Shown here piece after piece: positions 1-6,221 of a stretch of DNA of 10,136 nt. The first letter of the stretch is position 1. Each line of letters opens with the position of its first letter. The notes under the pieces were generated by a model that worked only from the letters and a program-made list of their open reading frames with translations, did not search any database and was not told where the DNA came from. Origin of the DNA: Sulfurovum sp. (lineage in GTDB: Bacteria; Campylobacterota; Campylobacteria; Campylobacterales; Sulfurovaceae); the NCBI GenBank assembly GCA_027038155.1, contig JALVXW010000191.1, forward strand, positions 1 through 10,136, read 5' to 3'. Position numbers and translations under genes: made by a program.

Positions 1-947
1 GGTACTGCTGCTTTAGGGAAAAAACCTGCCTTGAGTCGTTGTGCCATCCATACCTCTTTGACAAACAAATCAAGCATCACCTCATCTTCCAGTGCTTCAT
101 AGGGAATAAACTTTATAACATACTTTAAACCTCTTTTTTCACAAAGCCAGGTACGATTGTTCTGAATGAGTGGTTGCATAAGTCTATATCCATCTATCTC
201 ATCTCCTACCCTGTAGTGCTCCTGTACTATCAAATCTGATTGTTTAAACCTAAGGCGTGGGTCTAGCTCTTTTATCTCTAAAACAACTGCTGTTGTATCG
301 TCTGGCAAATTATCATGATATTTTTTAGAAGCTTTTTTTACCAAAAAAGATGCCCCCATCATTATATCTTTGGCAAGCTCTTCTTGACTCAATACATTGT
401 AAAGTCCATCTGAACACAGAAGTATCTTATCGCCAGATTGTAGATTGTTTTCAAAATAGTAGGGACTTACACTCTCTTCCAGCCCCATAGCAGCAGTTAA
501 GACATTTTCCATCCCCTCTTCATCCATGGCATGGTCGTGCGAAAGCTGTGCAAACTGTCCGTTGCGAGAGAGGTAAATACGACTATCGCCTACATTGGCT
601 CCATAGAGTCTGTCACCCTCTATCACCACAAGTGTGAGTGTCGTAACCAACTCTTCACGCTCATACTCCTCCATAGACTCACGGTAAAGCACACGATTGA
701 TATTCTCAATAAAATGTTTAATAGATTTTTCCATAGACCATGATTTGGGTCTATTTTTAAGAGCGTGTACCAAAAAATGACACGTACGTTTGGCAGCTTC
801 AGCCCCCTGCATCGCAGAGCCTATACCATCGCATACCACTGCCACAGTAATGGTATCCGTCACCTTTACTTCAAAAAAGTCATCTCCTTGAAGTTGCGTA
901 CCTTTTGCAAGTGTTAGACCTGACGTTTGTATGTTTTGTTTGGACAT
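1..947 (-). CDS. Bifunctional PP2C-type protein phosphatase / Ser-Thr protein kinase (C-terminus outside window)
   Basis: The frame is open for 315 codons from ATG at 947 to the left edge, so the gene is partial at its 3' end. Residues 1-228 are a PP2C phosphatase. Visible are VVCDGIGS (metal-binding D40-G41), NVGDSRIYLS (121-127), LSHDHAMDE, LLCSDGLYNVL (D180-G181) and PDDTTAVVLEI (215-225). From about residue 250 a kinase N-lobe begins: YRLMQPL, then YVIKFI with the expected ATP-binding Lys279, then a helix-C-like stretch with Glu298. The catalytic loop would lie outside the window. A ribosome site AAAGG (955-959) sits 7 bases before the start. It is downstream of, and co-oriented with, the nitrate transporter. 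As I recall, a similar phosphatase/kinase fusion lies in the Pseudomonas aeruginosa nitrate assimilation cluster, so I infer a regulatory role in nitrate assimilation; its targets are unknown. Confidence 0.9.
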   Translation of the reverse strand, partial: MSKQNIQTSGLTLAKGTQLQGDDFFEVKVTDTITVAVVCDGIGSAMQGAEAAKRTCHFLVHALKNRPKSWSMEKSIKHFIENINRVLYRESMEEYEREELVTTLTLVVIEGDRLYGANVGDSRIYLSRNGQFAQLSHDHAMDEEGMENVLTAAMGLEESVSPYYFENNLQSGDKILLCSDGLYNVLSQEELAKDIMMGASFLVKKASKKYHDNLPDDTTAVVLEIKELDPRLRFKQSDLIVQEHYRVGDEIDGYRLMQPLIQNNRTWLCEKRGLKYVIKFIPYEALEDEVMLDLFVKEVWMAQRLKAGFFPKAAV

Positions 948-984
948 AGATTTACCTTTGTGATATTCTAAAGGGAACCTCTAA

Positions 985-990
985 ATTATA
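985..990 (-). promoter_or_regulatory. Candidate -10 box for the phosphatase/kinase gene
   Basis: On the minus strand this reads TATAAT, 37 bases upstream of the phosphatase/kinase ATG. It could give this gene its own promoter downstream of the REP pair. No good -35 box is seen, and the region is AT-rich enough for a chance match. Confidence 0.35.
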
Positions 991-1028
991 TGATATGGAT
1001 TATGACATAATTTAAAACAACATTACTT

Positions 1029-1109
1029 GTAGGGGTAAACCCATCTGTTTACCCTTAATTTTTGGACAATAAATCACTTTGGAGGGCGAACACACAGGTT
1101 CGCCCCTAC
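1029..1109. repeat. Inverted pair of GTAG-headed REP hairpins
   Basis: The left element has GTAG at 1029-1032, then arms GGGTAAAC (1033-1040) and GTTTACCC (1047-1054) around a 6-base loop. The right element, read on the minus strand, has GTAG at 1109-1106, then arms GGGCGAAC (1105-1098) and GTTCGCCC (1091-1084), also with a 6-base loop. Both stems are perfect 8-bp pairs. The layout (GTAG head, hairpin, opposed pair) matches REP/BIME elements mobilised by REP-associated Y1 tyrosine transposases. The outer base of the right GTAG coincides with the last base of the transporter stop codon TAG (1111-1109). The pair therefore fills the gap between transporter and phosphatase/kinase, and in the transcript could act as a 3' stabiliser or attenuator. 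No T run follows, so it is not a classic terminator. Confidence 0.8.
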
Positions 1110-2389
1110 TATATCATCCCACCTGCACTAGCTCCCCAAGTAGTTCTCCATCTGGTCTTAACCATACTTAGCCCTGCTATAGCTACCAGAACCACAACTG
1201 CAAAGATCATAAACCCTACTGAGTAACCGTCAAAAGCACCTTTGGACCACCCAAGTGTCTTGATAAGCGCTGTACCGCCAAGCCCTCCGGCACATCCGAC
1301 GATACCCGTCATAATACCTATATCTTTACCAAAACGCTGTGGTACCAACTGGAATACTGCTCCATTTGCCATACCCAAACTTGCCATAATCAAAAAGAGT
1401 ACCGCAATCGCTACAAAAAATGGTAGTTTTACCAAACCTGTAAGTGCCACAAGCCCAGCAACCGCCCCATAAAAAAAGTAGAGTGCTTTCACTCCACCGA
1501 TCTTGTCGGCAATATTTCCACCAACCGGTCTAAGCACTGCACCTGCAAAAATAGTCAAAGCTCCAAAATATCCTGCAATGACCTTCACATTGGGCTCATT
1601 AAATACATTAAGACCAAATGCTGACATATCTGCCTGATAGCTGTTCATAAGATAGACTTTCATATAACCTGCAAACCCTACAAAACCACCAAAAGAGATG
1701 GCATAAAAGAGGTTGAACCACCAGGTATCTTTGTCGCGGAGAAGCTTTAGGTAGTCTGAAATCTTTTTGGGACGTGGTTTATAGATGGACTCTGGTGCAT
1801 TTTTTGCCAAAAAGAGATAGGCGACAAATACTACGATAGCCATCGCAGCACCCACACCAAATACAGACTCCCAGCCCCACTTCTCAGCGATTTTTGGTGC
1901 AAAGATAAAGTCCAGCACCACACCAATATTTCCAGCCCCTGCAATACCCAATACAACACCTTGAAGCTTAGGTGGATACCACTGTCCAGCCTGTGGCAGA
2001 GCTACGGCAAATGATGCCCCTGCAAATCCAAGCCCAAGGGCAACGATAAGAAGTTGAGAATAGGTAATAGTGTCACCCTGCATATAAGCAGTTAAGAGTG
2101 AGGCAATGACAATAGCCTGAGCAATAAGTGCGGTGAGCTTTGCGCCTAACTTATCTACCCCAAAACCCAATACAATACGTAAAATAGCACCTGATAAAAT
2201 AGGCAAAGAGAGCAGTGTTGCCTTTTGTCCTGCTGTAATGATTTCGCCATGCGATGCCAACGCTTCAGCTATCTCCGTAGAGAGAGGTCCCAGCATTGTC
2301 CATACCATAAAACTCATATCGAAATAGAGAAAAGCCATGAACAATGTTGGAAAATGCCCCTGCCCTTTAAGTGCTTTAAATCCTGCCAT
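1109..2389 (-). CDS. nasA/narK-like: NarK/NasA-family nitrate (nitrite) transporter
   Basis: A 426-residue major facilitator superfamily protein with about twelve hydrophobic segments in the inner membrane, expected to import nitrate. The family's two nitrate-signature stretches are present: GLGFAGASFAVALP (119-132) and NGAVFQLVP (342-350). Arg71 (in LSGAILRIVLGFGVDKLG) and Arg287 (in AVLRPVGGNIADK) sit where E. coli NarK has its two substrate-binding arginines (R89 and R305). The length suits a single 12-helix carrier rather than the fused 24-helix NarK1-NarK2 form. The start at 2389 is supported by an AAAGGG site 8 bases upstream (2398-2403). The gene is divergent from nirA across a shared regulatory region and is followed by the phosphatase/kinase. 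With only assimilatory reductases nearby, uptake of nitrate for nitrogen supply is the most likely role; nitrite or exchange transport cannot be excluded. Confidence 0.93.
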   Translation of the reverse strand: MAGFKALKGQGHFPTLFMAFLYFDMSFMVWTMLGPLSTEIAEALASHGEIITAGQKATLLSLPILSGAILRIVLGFGVDKLGAKLTALIAQAIVIASLLTAYMQGDTITYSQLLIVALGLGFAGASFAVALPQAGQWYPPKLQGVVLGIAGAGNIGVVLDFIFAPKIAEKWGWESVFGVGAAMAIVVFVAYLFLAKNAPESIYKPRPKKISDYLKLLRDKDTWWFNLFYAISFGGFVGFAGYMKVYLMNSYQADMSAFGLNVFNEPNVKVIAGYFGALTIFAGAVLRPVGGNIADKIGGVKALYFFYGAVAGLVALTGLVKLPFFVAIAVLFLIMASLGMANGAVFQLVPQRFGKDIGIMTGIVGCAGGLGGTALIKTLGWSKGAFDGYSVGFMIFAVVVLVAIAGLSMVKTRWRTTWGASAGGMI

Positions 2390-2419
2390 TGATATACCCT
2401 TTAAATAAATTATTAGCGT

Positions 2420-2425
2420 ATTATA
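2420..2425 (-). promoter_or_regulatory. Candidate -10 box for the nitrate transporter
   Basis: Reads TATAAT on the minus strand, which would put transcription start near 2413 and leave a short leader before the ATG at 2389. A second TATAAT on the same strand at 2447-2442 is an alternative. No strong -35 hexamer is seen, as is common in Campylobacterota promoters. Confidence 0.45.
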
Positions 2426-2456
2426 ATATAGATTTGAAAAAATTATAATCTCAAAA

Positions 2457-2497
2457 TGATTAATTTTTAATCATTAAAATTGTTTAATTTTTAATCA
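2457..2497. promoter_or_regulatory. Tandem palindromic operator candidate between divergent nitrate genes
   Basis: Two 17-bp copies lie 24 bp apart. Copy one (2457-2473) is a perfect palindrome TGATTAA-TTT-TTAATCA. Copy two (2481-2497) is TGTTTAA-TTT-TTAATCA, with one mismatched base in its left arm. The inner edge of each copy is 31 bp from the candidate -10 box on its own side, so the layout is symmetric about the middle of the intergenic region. This suits a dimeric regulator controlling both directions. The half-site spacing is wider than the Crp/FNR consensus (TTGAT-N4-ATCAA), so the regulator is not identified. The high AT content raises the chance of a random palindrome, but two copies lower it. 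Confidence 0.5.
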
Positions 2498-2528
2498 CTT
2501 TACGATAAAAAAGTGTGAGAAAAAATAC

Positions 2529-2534
2529 TATAAT
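2529..2534 (+). promoter_or_regulatory. Candidate -10 box for the nirA operon
   Basis: A perfect TATAAT within TACTATAATCAC, placing transcription start near 2541 and leaving a leader of about 45 bases before the preferred nirA ATG at 2586. No convincing -35 box is found 17 bp upstream (ATAAAA), suggesting dependence on an activator or the relaxed promoters typical of this group. Confidence 0.5.
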
Positions 2535-2585
2535 CACAACATATATCTTCCACTACTCGTGGACTATACACAGGAAAACAATACA

Positions 2586-4505
2586 ATGACTATCTTAGAA
2601 AAAGCCTTAGAAGCAAGAAGCAAAAAAGTAAATAAAGTAGAGACAACAAAAGCACTAAAAGAGCCTATGAGTGTTTACAAAAAGCTTGACAGTATAGCCA
2701 AAGCAGGTTATGAGGGGCTTAGCAAAGAGGACTCCTCTTACTTTTTAAAGTGTTTTGGACTCTTTGACAAGGGTGAAGATTTTATGCTTCGTGTGCGTGT
2801 ACCAGCAGGACAACTAAGTAACACCCAAGCCCTACGCATTGGTGAAGTAGCCAAAAAATATGCCAATGACCATATAGATATCTCTACTCGTATGCAGATA
2901 GTTATGCGTTATATCAAGATAGAAAATATAGCTACAGTTCTTAAGGAACTAAGAGAGGTTGGACTCACTACATTTCAAACAGCAGCAGACAACACTAGAA
3001 ATACAGTAGCAGACCCACTAGATGGATTGGCTTATGATAGTGTTATAGAAACACAACCTATTATAGAGAAGATTGAAGAGATGATTATCCATAATCCTCA
3101 GTGGATATCTACACTTCCTCGTAAGTTTAATACTGGGATATTAGGTTCACTCTCTAACTCCTGTAATATCTTTGGGCATGACTGCTGTTTTGTGTTGGCT
3201 CAAAAAGAGGGTATGTTTGGGTTCAATGTCTATTTGGGTGCCAGAGTAGGCGTGCAGGCAAAAGATGCAGATACCTTTGTCACATCAGAAGAGGTACCTA
3301 CTTTTTATGAAGCACTTTTAACTCTGTTTAAAAAATATGGCTATAGAGACAATCGCAATAAAAACAGACTACACTTTTTGCTTCAAGATGTAGGAATAAG
3401 CAACTTTATTGAAGCTGTCAAAAAAGAGGCTGGAGTTAATTTTGCAAGTGCCGGTGTGACGATGGTACAATCACAAAATATTGCTTTAGGTGCAAACAAA
3501 GTACTAGGGCGTAATGGCTTGTTTAACTACAAAATCATTGTGCCATCTGGTATCTTCAAAGGCTCAGACCTAATAGCCTCTGCTAAAGTTGCTAAAGCTT
3601 ATGGTACAGGTGATATTAGACTCACTTACGACCAAAACTTATACATTGTTAATATTCCTAAAGAAAATCTAGCCGATTTAGAAGTAAGTGAAGTAGTAAG
3701 TCATTATGCCAAGTTCAACAATCTCTACTTTAAAGATATGATAGCCTGTGCAGGCACACATACCTGTAGCTTTGGTGTCATTCCCAACAAGCCAGATGCC
3801 ATAGAGATGGCACATTTTTTAAGCTCTGAAGTTGCCATAGAAAATGCCAATGTACGCATGAACTGGTCAGCTTGCCCCAAAGGGTGTGGCGTACATGGCA
3901 TAGCTGACATCGGGTTTGAAGGGTGTAAAGCAAAACTTAGTGATGGTGCACGGGTAGATGGTGTACATATCTTTATCGGTGGCAAGATTACAAGAGAAGC
4001 AAAAGAGGCCCATATACTACACAAAGCACTACCCATTACAGAAGCTAAGCATCATGTGAAATATCTTCTAAAAACTTATGCAGCACACAAATTAAGAGGT
4101 GAAACCTATGAGGCGTTTGATGATAGATTTTTATCACATAACTATAGCTTTCAGGCATTGGCATTCTTTACCAAGATAAACTATATCCTTAATGACAAAC
4201 TGGGATTAGATGTAATGCTTGAATTAGAAGCTGAACCAAAAAGTTCAAAAAGAGAAGAGTATGAACTCTTTGCATTTGGACTTAAACTTTTTAAACTGCT
4301 TACAGGAGAGAAACGTTTTGAATCTATTGATGGACTAGAGGCTACAAAAATACGCCCAAGAAAAATAAAAAGAGATGAAGTGACCAAACTCAATCCAAAA
4401 GTACCTGCTAAACTCTCAGAAGTCATCTACAATATGACCCACGAAAAAAAGAGTGAGAGAGCCTCTGTTTTCTCTGAATTATTAGTAGCGTTGAAAGAGG
4501 TGTAA
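2586..4505 (+). CDS. nirA: Ferredoxin-type nitrite reductase with kinase C-lobe-like tail
   Basis: A 639-residue siroheme/4Fe-4S reductase that should convert nitrite to ammonium in the cytoplasm. The cluster and siroheme ligand cysteines are present as C388-x5-C394 (CAGTHTC) and C430-x3-C434 (CPKGC). Early motifs typical of the family include VRVPAGQLS, STRMQIVMRY and TFQTAADNTRN. I prefer ATG 2586, which has AGGA (2572-2575) 10 bases upstream, over the in-frame GTG at 2559, which lacks a ribosome site. The family is usually about 500-560 residues. Here roughly 80 extra residues (559-639, bases 4260-4502) follow a charged linker and look like a Ser/Thr kinase C-lobe: ELFAFGLKLFKLLTG resembles the helix-F DxxxLG region, and SERASVFSELLVAL resembles the final Arg-containing segment. 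No ATP-binding or catalytic loop accompanies it. It is first in an operon with DmsBC and NasA. The choice of nitrite rather than sulfite is inferred from the neighbours. Confidence 0.92.
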   Translation: MTILEKALEARSKKVNKVETTKALKEPMSVYKKLDSIAKAGYEGLSKEDSSYFLKCFGLFDKGEDFMLRVRVPAGQLSNTQALRIGEVAKKYANDHIDISTRMQIVMRYIKIENIATVLKELREVGLTTFQTAADNTRNTVADPLDGLAYDSVIETQPIIEKIEEMIIHNPQWISTLPRKFNTGILGSLSNSCNIFGHDCCFVLAQKEGMFGFNVYLGARVGVQAKDADTFVTSEEVPTFYEALLTLFKKYGYRDNRNKNRLHFLLQDVGISNFIEAVKKEAGVNFASAGVTMVQSQNIALGANKVLGRNGLFNYKIIVPSGIFKGSDLIASAKVAKAYGTGDIRLTYDQNLYIVNIPKENLADLEVSEVVSHYAKFNNLYFKDMIACAGTHTCSFGVIPNKPDAIEMAHFLSSEVAIENANVRMNWSACPKGCGVHGIADIGFEGCKAKLSDGARVDGVHIFIGGKITREAKEAHILHKALPITEAKHHVKYLLKTYAAHKLRGETYEAFDDRFLSHNYSFQALAFFTKINYILNDKLGLDVMLELEAEPKSSKREEYELFAFGLKLFKLLTGEKRFESIDGLEATKIRPRKIKRDEVTKLNPKVPAKLSEVIYNMTHEKKSERASVFSELLVALKEV

Positions 4506-4520
4506 AATATGGATAAATCT

Positions 4521-4589
4521 GTAGGGTGGGCATTCCTGCCCACCAAAAAAACAACACAAATCAATGGTGGACAGGAATGCCCACCCCAC
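4521..4589. repeat. Inverted REP pair between nirA and the DmsBC gene
   Basis: The left copy (4521-4544) is GTAG followed by a perfect 8-bp hairpin, GGTGGGCA-TTCC-TGCCCACC. The right copy (4566-4589), read on the minus strand, has the same 24-base unit with two changes: head GTGG instead of GTAG, and one C-to-T in the 3' arm. A 21-base A-rich spacer separates them. The two copies can also pair with each other into one long hairpin in the operon mRNA. The right copy ends at 4589, and the DmsBC ribosome site AAAGG starts at 4590. Both the layout and the GTAG head fit REP/BIME elements. The stem differs in sequence from the pair at 1029-1109, so two REP subfamilies appear here. Confidence 0.85.
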
Positions 4590-4600
4590 AAAGGTTTAAT

Positions 4601-6208
4601 ATGGCTGTAGAACCCCTAACTAAAAATACCCCATTAGCAGACTTCATCAACCACAAAACCAACACAGGTATGCAGTGTGGTAACTACTCTATAGACCTCC
4701 CAGAGCTTAAAGAGGGAGAGCAGTACCGTTTCCACTTTGATGCGACTGCCTGTGTAGGCTGTCACTGTTGTGAAGTAGCCTGTAACGAACAAAATGCCAA
4801 CCCAGATGAGATCAAATGGCGTCGTGTAGGTGAGATGGAGATGGGAGCGTTCCCAGATACCCTGCAACTCTTTAACTCTATGTCATGTAACCACTGTATA
4901 GAGCCTGAATGTCTTAAAGGATGTCCTACTGAGAGTTACATCAAACTTGATAACGGCATCGTCTGGCATGATGACCCTAGCTGTATCGGGTGTCAGTACT
5001 GTACATGGAACTGCCCTTATGAAGTGCCTACCTTTAATCCTGACAGAGGTATCGTCACCAAGTGTCATATGTGTGTGGACAAACTTGAAGTTGGGCAAAC
5101 CCCTGCTTGTGTACAAGCCTGTCCAAGTAATGCCATAGAGATAGAAGTTTTTCATGTCAAACAGTGGATTGAAAAAGATATGGCAAAAGAGGGTGTCGCC
5201 CCTCACCTGCCAAATATAGAGATAACCAAACCTACCACACGCTACACCCTGCCAGAGCTTAAAGAGGGAGAAGAGATACGTATAGCAGATGAACATCTAC
5301 TCAAGCCTGCACACCCTGAGTTACCTCTAGTCTTTATGACGGTACTTACACAGGTAAGTTTGGGTGCATTTTTGGCTCTGTTTTTAGGACAACTGCTCTT
5401 TAGTTTAGGCTTTAACTTGCCCAAACCAAATTTAGCCATGGCCATACTCGCATTTTTGCCTGCTGCCATTGGCCTACCTCTCTCTGCCTTGCACTTAGGC
5501 AGACCAGGCATGGCGATGATGGCAATGAAAAACTGGCGTACCTCATGGCTCAGCCGTGAAGCCATCGCGTTAGGTGCATTTACAGGATTGGCTTCAGTGG
5601 TAGCGGTACTCTACTTCTTTGAAGTGGGTGGATTTGCACTACTCTTTGTCGAAGCCATCACCCTAGCTATAGGTATCTACGGTATCTACGCACAGTCTAT
5701 GATATACCGCATCAAAGCACGCCCAAGCTGGAACAGAAAAGCTACCACCAAAAAGTTTTTTGGATCAGGCTACATCGGGTTTTTACTCATCGCCACAGCA
5801 CTACTCATAGCCAACGGTGCACAAGGTGTCATGGTTCTACTAGCCATTACCCTACTCGTAGGTATGCTACAAGCCCTTGTCATACTAGAAGAGGTGATGT
5901 TCTACCGACACCTAGACAAAGAAGACCCACTCTACTACCAATACAACAGAAGCCGCATCCTGCTTCAGGAATATTTTGGTAGAGTTAAGAAGTTTAGGGT
6001 TTACTCTTTGGCTGTGTTTGCATTGGGCTTACCACTCTTGGCTATCTTGTTTACTGCAAGTGGATTAGTCGGATTAGCCATTACGACACTCATCATAGCT
6101 ACACTCGGTGCATTCGCATCAGAATTAAGTGGCCGTTACCTGTTCTACAGAACAGTTGTACCACTTGGCCTTGCAGGGAACTTCTTTGCTGGGAATCAGA
6201 GACATTAG
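4601..6208 (+). CDS. Fused DmsB-DmsC type protein: four 4Fe-4S ferredoxin domain plus quinol-oxidising membrane anchor
   Basis: A 535-residue fusion. Residues 45-180 carry sixteen cysteines for four 4Fe-4S clusters in the DmsB pattern: C51/C54/C57/C61, C96/C99/C104/C108, C128/C131/C134/C138 and C155/C158/C170/C174. From about residue 245 to the end there are about eight hydrophobic segments like DmsC, including LHLGRPGMA and NWRTSWLSRE, both characteristic of that anchor family. Such proteins pass electrons from menaquinol to a molybdoenzyme partner, here the NasA encoded 13 bases downstream. ATG 4601 is preferred, with AAAGG (4590-4594) six bases upstream; an in-frame reading from 4526 would lie inside the REP repeat and is rejected. 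No Tat signal is seen on this protein or its partner, so the Fe-S domain should face the cytoplasm. The specific gene name is uncertain. Confidence 0.9.
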   Translation: MAVEPLTKNTPLADFINHKTNTGMQCGNYSIDLPELKEGEQYRFHFDATACVGCHCCEVACNEQNANPDEIKWRRVGEMEMGAFPDTLQLFNSMSCNHCIEPECLKGCPTESYIKLDNGIVWHDDPSCIGCQYCTWNCPYEVPTFNPDRGIVTKCHMCVDKLEVGQTPACVQACPSNAIEIEVFHVKQWIEKDMAKEGVAPHLPNIEITKPTTRYTLPELKEGEEIRIADEHLLKPAHPELPLVFMTVLTQVSLGAFLALFLGQLLFSLGFNLPKPNLAMAILAFLPAAIGLPLSALHLGRPGMAMMAMKNWRTSWLSREAIALGAFTGLASVVAVLYFFEVGGFALLFVEAITLAIGIYGIYAQSMIYRIKARPSWNRKATTKKFFGSGYIGFLLIATALLIANGAQGVMVLLAITLLVGMLQALVILEEVMFYRHLDKEDPLYYQYNRSRILLQEYFGRVKKFRVYSLAVFALGLPLLAILFTASGLVGLAITTLIIATLGAFASELSGRYLFYRTVVPLGLAGNFFAGNQRH

Positions 6209-6221
6209 GAAAGGGGATAAT

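Noticed and set aside
531..743. 70-codon open frame on the plus strand
   Set aside because: Antisense to the clear PP2C domain encoded on the minus strand.
1029..1109. Reading the two hairpins as intrinsic terminators or a short CRISPR array
   Set aside because: No T run follows either stem, and there are only two opposed, non-identical units with GTAG heads, which fits REP elements.
2457..2497. Reading the tandem palindromes as FNR/Crp boxes
   Set aside because: The TGAT/ATCA half-sites are separated by nine bases instead of the shorter spacing of FNR/Crp sites, so the regulator is left unassigned.
2559..2585. In-frame GTG start upstream of nirA adding nine residues
   Set aside because: No ribosome site precedes the GTG, while ATG 2586 has AGGA at a normal distance.
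3725..4036. 103-codon open frame on the minus strand inside nirA
   Set aside because: Antisense shadow over the conserved cluster-binding region of nirA; composition is not protein-like.
4526..4600. Upstream in-frame extension of the DmsBC gene
   Set aside because: It would translate the REP repeat into protein; ATG 4601 has a well-placed AAAGG and begins a plausible N-terminus.
4883..5296. 137-codon open frame on the minus strand inside the DmsBC gene
   Set aside because: Antisense shadow of the cysteine-rich ferredoxin domain; no ribosome site or family resemblance.
5242..5565. 107-codon open frame on the minus strand inside the DmsBC gene
   Set aside because: Antisense shadow of membrane-anchor coding sequence with no independent support.
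6129..6221. Upstream extension of the nitrate reductase into the DmsBC gene
   Set aside because: It overlaps coding sequence of the preceding gene in another frame; a strong ribosome site directly precedes ATG 6222.
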